Positions 59,318-64,000 of a DNA stretch of 64,000 bases are shown piece after piece. Source of the stretch: Beta vulgaris subsp. vulgaris (lineage: Eukaryota > Streptophyta > Magnoliopsida > Caryophyllales > Amaranthaceae). The position numbers and the translations under genes are program-made. Location: the NCBI RefSeq assembly GCF_026745355.1, contig NC_079209.1:47559961-47623960 (forward strand), given 5' to 3'. Numbering within the stretch: position 1 is the stretch's first letter; every line of letters starts with the position of its first letter. The notes under the pieces were generated by a model. It was not told where the DNA came from and made no database searches. It was given only the letters and a program-made list of their open reading frames with translations.

Positions 59318-62300
59318 TTAACTCTCGACTTGTGTGAACTCTAGTGCGTTAGTATCTGGATCTCTAGTGAAGATTGCTGGTCTTCCAGATCGACTTAGGG
59401 TGTATGGTATACCTGCCATTTCGAATACTCGCATTAAGTAAAATGTTCCTATGCCAACAGCTACAAGTGTTCAACAATTTCAAGCTGTTCAATTCCTGAA
59501 CATGAGGAGACAAATTTATATACCTGCTTTGTCGAGGATTTCTTTAAGCTTAGACACATCCCGAATTGCAATACAAGTATGACGATCTCGACCCCCATGT
59601 TCAGGCCGCCCTGTGAAAGGGTCGGGATTCGGAAGCTCCATCAAGTGAATCATCTCAGAGCCAACCCACAGCCATGCACCCCTGTAGGGGAGCTTGTCAT
59701 GTGGTCTTGCCTCATTTATTTCTAAACCTGCCAAGATAAAAGTGGATTAGCACTCCAAATTTAACATTTGATATCAAGAATATGTTCTAGGAAGCAGGCA
59801 ATATACATACCTAGTAAGTTCTGGTAAAATTCAAGTGACCTTTCAAGGTTTTCGCAGAGAATCCCAACATGATGCATGCCAACTACTCCAAAATCTGGAT
59901 CAACATCCCCAACTCAGAATAGAAAAGACAACACCAGTACAGATAGCTGCTGAAGATATTATATTAAACCAGATGTGATTTTATTTGATTCGTAACAGGC
60001 TCTAATTTAACATGATATAATTGAAGCAAAGTATATACGAAGTAGTAACAAGTTTGAAGGGAAGGGGGAAATAAATTCTGTGAGAAACTATCAATTCGCT
60101 CCTCAAACAGTCCCATATTACGTAGGAGAAGTCAGAAGAGTAAAGCTACCGTAAAATTTAAACTAAATGACAAGACGATTGAACAAGTTACAGCAAACAT
60201 TTCTTTCTCCTTTTGTTTCTTGATAGCAAGTAACAGCAAACTTCCGTGTTCTCATAGCCTATATTATATAACTGTAACTGCAATCACACAATATCATTTT
60301 GATATTATGAAAAAAAAAAAGATACAGCACAAATACTTTGTTATGCAGTTTCTGGTAGACTGATTTTGCATGCATGCAAACTTAACTTTGTGCAGTTTTT
60401 CACAAAAAAATTAAGAGAAAACAGGGTAACAAACAATAAAACGTTTAAGCTCATGGTTCCAGTGTCGTGTTTGTTTAGATTTCTCTGTGTGTGCACGCGC
60501 TTGGATATACCTACATTTATGTAAAATCTCCCCTGTACAAGCTTGAACAAGAAAAAAAACATCTGAAGTATAGTATGAGAAAGCCACACTTGAAAAAAAA
60601 AAAGTAATAAACAGAATCAAGTTGGGATACAATGTAAAAGGAAACAGGAAATTTCGATATGGACTATGGAGAAAATAATTAATCGATTTACTTAACCAAC
60701 AGCAAGAGAGGCAAAAGGTGCAGGTAATCTAGCAAGAAGACTTACCCTTCTTTTCATCCACCACATGAATATCCTTGTCAAGGACATCTTTTTCAATAGA
60801 AGTAGCTCTTGATACTGTACAGCTACCATAACGTTTACCCCTTCTTCCAACAGATGGTCTAGAAATTGATACTGATATGGTTTTGAATGGACTTCTCTCA
60901 CTGTGATAATTGATCTGATACGGTAAAAATAAATAGTAAGCAAATAAACACATACATAAAGATAGAATAATTTCTTAAAAAGCCAAACTATCATTAGACA
61001 AATCCTCAAAAGATAATTTTCCCTCGAAGCATTTACAATCCTACCAAAACTTGCATTTCATGCCTTTAAAAGTGGAAAAATGACAGAGAAACCATTTCAT
61101 TTAGAGTGTGTGTACTTGGAAGGAAGTGGTTGTCCGATTTTCCTTTGATTAGTTTGAAATGGAAGGAAAATAACTTTCTTCAATGGTGGAAAATACTTCT
61201 GTAAGGAATGAAAAATATTACTCCCTCCGTCCCAAAATATAGTTCTCATTTCCATTTTGGGTGTCCCAAAATATAGTTCCCGTTTCCATATTTAGTTCCA
61301 CATTTTTTCGTAATTTGTCTAGAAAAACCGTGTCCCATCATTTATTTGCTTCTTGAACTTTGTTTTTTCCTTTTTTTATTCAACCAAAATGTTACAATTA
61401 ATGCTCTTTCACCAATTATTCTCTACTCTCTCCTAAAATCATCTTTTTCCATACAACATTTATTTAAATAAACAAAAAATCTTTACTATCCCTCTTATAT
61501 TCTACTTGCATAAATTAGCGTGAAAAAAGGGAAATGGGAACTATATTTTGGGACGGAGGGAGTATCATGTCTAAAGGAACGAATTCTACATTTTCCTCCG
61601 TGTTCCTTACCTTCCTCTTTTCTCTTCTCACATCCATCTTCTCCCCTCTATTTCATCTATCCTTTTTCTCTAACTTTTCCTGTGCAGCGTCGAGCAAAAG
61701 GAAACTAATTTGTAGCCAAGTTTAATCTAGAGAAATGTTTTCCGTCCAACCAAACTGAGGTCGAATCATTATTCGTTCTGCCCCATTATTTTTCAATTTT
61801 TTCAAGATCATTGCGCATATGGTATGGGTTCAAAGCCTATATACACTAGGAATATTGACCTCACTTAAAAGAATTATCACATGTAAGATTTCTCCAATGA
61901 AGACAAAATACAAACAAAAATGAAGCATATATCTTAAATTCAGTAACTCAAATATGATAATCTCCCATCAAACCTAGAATTAGGTAAATAATGAAGAAAT
62001 TAAAACCCAGTACTTGATTGATTGATTTCCTCTAAATGATTTTCCCAGTTGCAAATAATTTTGCTACTTAGTTGACAATCAAGAATAAACCCAGAAATTA
62101 TTCATGACCATCGTTGACCCAATCAATCAATGATACATAGTTGCAACAATTCAATTCAACAAATAGGGATAAAATCTTGGTCAATTATAAACCAAATGCA
62201 ACTAAATCATGAAATACAAAAATGTAATATTTACAGTGACAAGAAAAGTAACATATATGACTTCAGATTAGTGAGATACCTCAGTTTGAAGAGGAAAAGT

Positions 62301-62327
62301 GGGAGATGGAGTCAAAAGAGAAGCCAT
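59318..62327 (-). CDS. Glyoxalase/VOC-superfamily protein, probably plastid-targeted
   Basis: Five exons on the minus strand (62327-62280, 60914-60746, 59912-59811, 59727-59524, 59412-59318) join in frame to 205 aa across GT-AG introns. The N-terminal ~70 residues are Ser/Thr/Arg-rich (MASLLTPSPTFPLQTE; RSPFKTISVSISRPSVGRR), as in chloroplast transit peptides. A single vicinal-oxygen-chelate domain follows from about residue 82: VVGMHHVGILCENLERSLEF, LPYRGAWLWVGSEMIHLMEL, GGRDRHTCIAIRDVSKLKEI and a final RDPDTNALEFTQVES. Candidate metal ligands are the His of MHHVGI, the Glu of HLMEL, the His of DRHTC and the Glu of ALEFT. It resembles the plant single-domain lactoylglutathione-lyase-family protein sometimes labelled FosB-like; the true substrate is unknown. 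Intron 1 holds a Stowaway-like MITE. Single-domain length fits the family. Confidence 0.88.
61221..61562. mobile_element. Stowaway-like MITE in intron 1 of the glyoxalase-like gene
   Basis: Inverted ends CTCCCTCCGTCCCAAAATAT and ATATTTTGGGACGGAGGGAG with TA at 61219-61220 and 61563-61564; 342 bp. An inner duplicated phrase (GTCCCAAAATATAGTTC twice near the left end) mirrors the right end of 35432-35775, so the two are close relatives in opposite orientation. Confidence 0.87.
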
Positions 62328-62690
62328 TGACATGAGAAAAAGGAGCAATTAAGAGTGGAGGTGTAGTTTGTTGGGGAAATGCGAATGCTGATAAAGTTGT
62401 TGGCCTGTAGCCCAAACAAATAAACTATCCAAGTGTTTTTGGAACGAGGTCGAGGCATTCTTTGTGGCGGAGATTGCAACTTGGGAGGACACTTCACACG
62501 GAGCTGTATTTGACGTCTCATTGTTGAACCCAAAAAAGACATTAGTAATAAATTAAAGTTAATTTGATATCAATTTAATTAGGTACTAAATAATTTTAAT
62601 TTCACGTTGATATCTCTAGCTTATAAAATACGAAGATTTCATCAATAAGTTACCGAGTCTTTCTCTTTTTGCAGGTAAAGTTTCTTATTT
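62328..62690 (-). promoter_or_regulatory. Upstream region of the glyoxalase-like gene
   Basis: It contains the presumed 5' leader and promoter of the minus-strand gene. A GC-richer stretch at 62380-62530 (frame at 62312-62542, minus) could be leader or an older exon; no domain is recognised. No core promoter motif can be assigned confidently. Confidence 0.3.
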
Positions 62691-63960
62691 AGATAGCGTT
62701 AGTCGAGTACGAACACTTAAACAACTACAAGAGGGGGTGAATTGTAGTTGGGGAGATTTTTAAACTTTTTGCGGAAATAAAAGAATGATTGAATAAGAAA
62801 GAAGTAATTGCATAAACAAGAAAGAAATAGGAACACGGGATTTTTACAAGAAAAACTTCCTAGGCCCAATAGGAAGAAAAACCTTGACCACGAGGGTTTT
62901 GACTCAATTCTCTTTAATAACTTTAGGCCAAAAGACTCACTTTTGTACAACCTAAACTCGGACCTACTTTATTCCTCTAGGAACTGGTTCCCAGTCAACT
63001 TGTTCCCCCTGAATAGTTGACTTTCTCTCTTGACTTCACTCGAAGTCTTTTCTCTTTCTCTCTTCTCTTTCTCTTTCTCTTTTTCTCTCAAAATGATTAC
63101 AGATTTAGATTCACTCAACCCAATCTATAATGCTCTAAGTAATAATGAAAGAAGAGTAAAACTGAATACACTTTCACTAAGATATTACACTCAAAATTCT
63201 GAAATCATACATTAAAAGATTGTTACAAACAACTTATTTGTAGAGGCCAATCTTTTCCACGATCTTCTCCACGATCACATGAAGCTTGTATTCAGCCACT
63301 TCTTCCATGATCTATCCGTTGCATATGTTCGTTGGAAGTTAGTTGGTTATTTTCCTCAATTTCAGCCACTAACACACGCGGATTGATTTTCCCACGCCTT
63401 GCAAGTAGGTGGGTTGTTGTGGTTCCTAAAATCTAGGAACTACCACAACTAATCCTTCTTAGGCGCTGTTTTAGGTTAGTTTTGGCGGCTCCTTTTCACA
63501 GATTTTATCCAAAAACGCTGCACATAAACTAACTTCACAGAATATTATGGAATCACAAAATATCATAATTTTTACCTCCATAATATAAACGATTTTGTCA
63601 TAAATAAAGTTTAACAACTTAATTTTTTATTAATCTCCTAATCAATTCTCCATAAGTTATTTGACACATTATTTGTGATATCTAAAATAAATACATTAAT
63701 TTAAACTAAGAGAATAAATCTAAACTATCAACTAAGTTAAAACACAAGTGATTAAATCTAACAAAATAAACTAGGAACATATGAATAAAATCGAAACTAA
63801 TATTAAACAAAGTTAATTATTTGTCATTATCAAAATAGTGAAACAACAGATAGATTGACTTATATTGGACACTGATACAACATACACTAACTTGATTGTC
63901 CTATATCTTTATATTTATAGACATTTATAGGCAGATTTGTCAAACGCGTCAATCAGATTT
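62691..63960. mobile_element. Possible Ty1/copia-type LTR fragment
   Basis: GTTAGTCGAGTACGAACAC, then AACTACAAGAGGGGGTGAAT resembles the start of SIRE-type copia LTRs, and the following DNA has CT-rich and leader-like sections without coding capacity. The right end and target duplication were not found, and the window ends nearby, so this is tentative. Confidence 0.3.
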
Positions 63961-64000
63961 TCAGATAGTTTTGGGTTCGGATTATTTCGAGTTAGGGTTG

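Overview
This is nuclear DNA from a flowering plant, almost certainly a dicot. The signs are an AT-rich background, split genes with GT-AG introns, and a dense mix of plant transposons: hAT, Mutator-like (MULE), Stowaway-like, CACTA, Helitron, L1-type LINE and LTR elements. The species cannot be fixed from sequence alone; a member of the Amaranthaceae (beet, spinach or quinoa group) is a guess from the general look of the repeats.

I could build four protein genes by joining exons in frame. (1) 9744-16954 (+): a nine-exon plant U-box E3 ligase of the UspA / coiled-coil / kinase / U-box class, 766 aa. (2) 20024-21207 (-): a two-exon Myb/SANT-like DNA-binding protein, 356 aa. (3) 42573-57125 (-): a seven-exon GH32 cell-wall-invertase-type protein, 555 aa, with the classic 9-nt mini-exon and a 9.8-kb second intron packed with transposons. 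(4) 59318-62327 (-): a five-exon glyoxalase-fold (VOC) protein, 205 aa, probably plastid-targeted. They look like independent housekeeping, stress and sugar-metabolism genes, not a cluster acting together.

The rest is largely mobile DNA. 1-9240 holds a tandem duplication, two hAT MITEs with perfect 8-bp target duplications, a MULE with a perfect 9-bp target duplication, two further long-TIR elements and a small Helitron. 17767-18803 is another MULE with a perfect 9-bp duplication. 22375-23025 is a tandem pair of MITEs, and 25376-26644 a non-autonomous CACTA element. 28600-42190 is a complex block: a CACTA-like element with TTGCGG-type repeats, interrupted at 29817-34248 by an LTR structure containing a large inverted repeat, followed by a Stowaway-like MITE, a Helitron, a decayed L1 LINE (37372-41150, minus) and a second copy of about 1 kb of the interrupted element, which preserves the empty site. 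Invertase introns 2, 3 and 5 carry MULEs, a nested hAT MITE, a poly(A)-tailed retroelement without visible LINE proteins, a LINE RNase H fragment and Stowaway-like MITEs.

I found no CRISPR array, rRNA gene or confident tRNA gene, and no wholly new system. The most informative points are the invertase-like gene that lacks both the residue pair associated with invertase specificity and a signal peptide, the palindromic LTR with its paralogous empty site, and the nested insertions that give relative ages.
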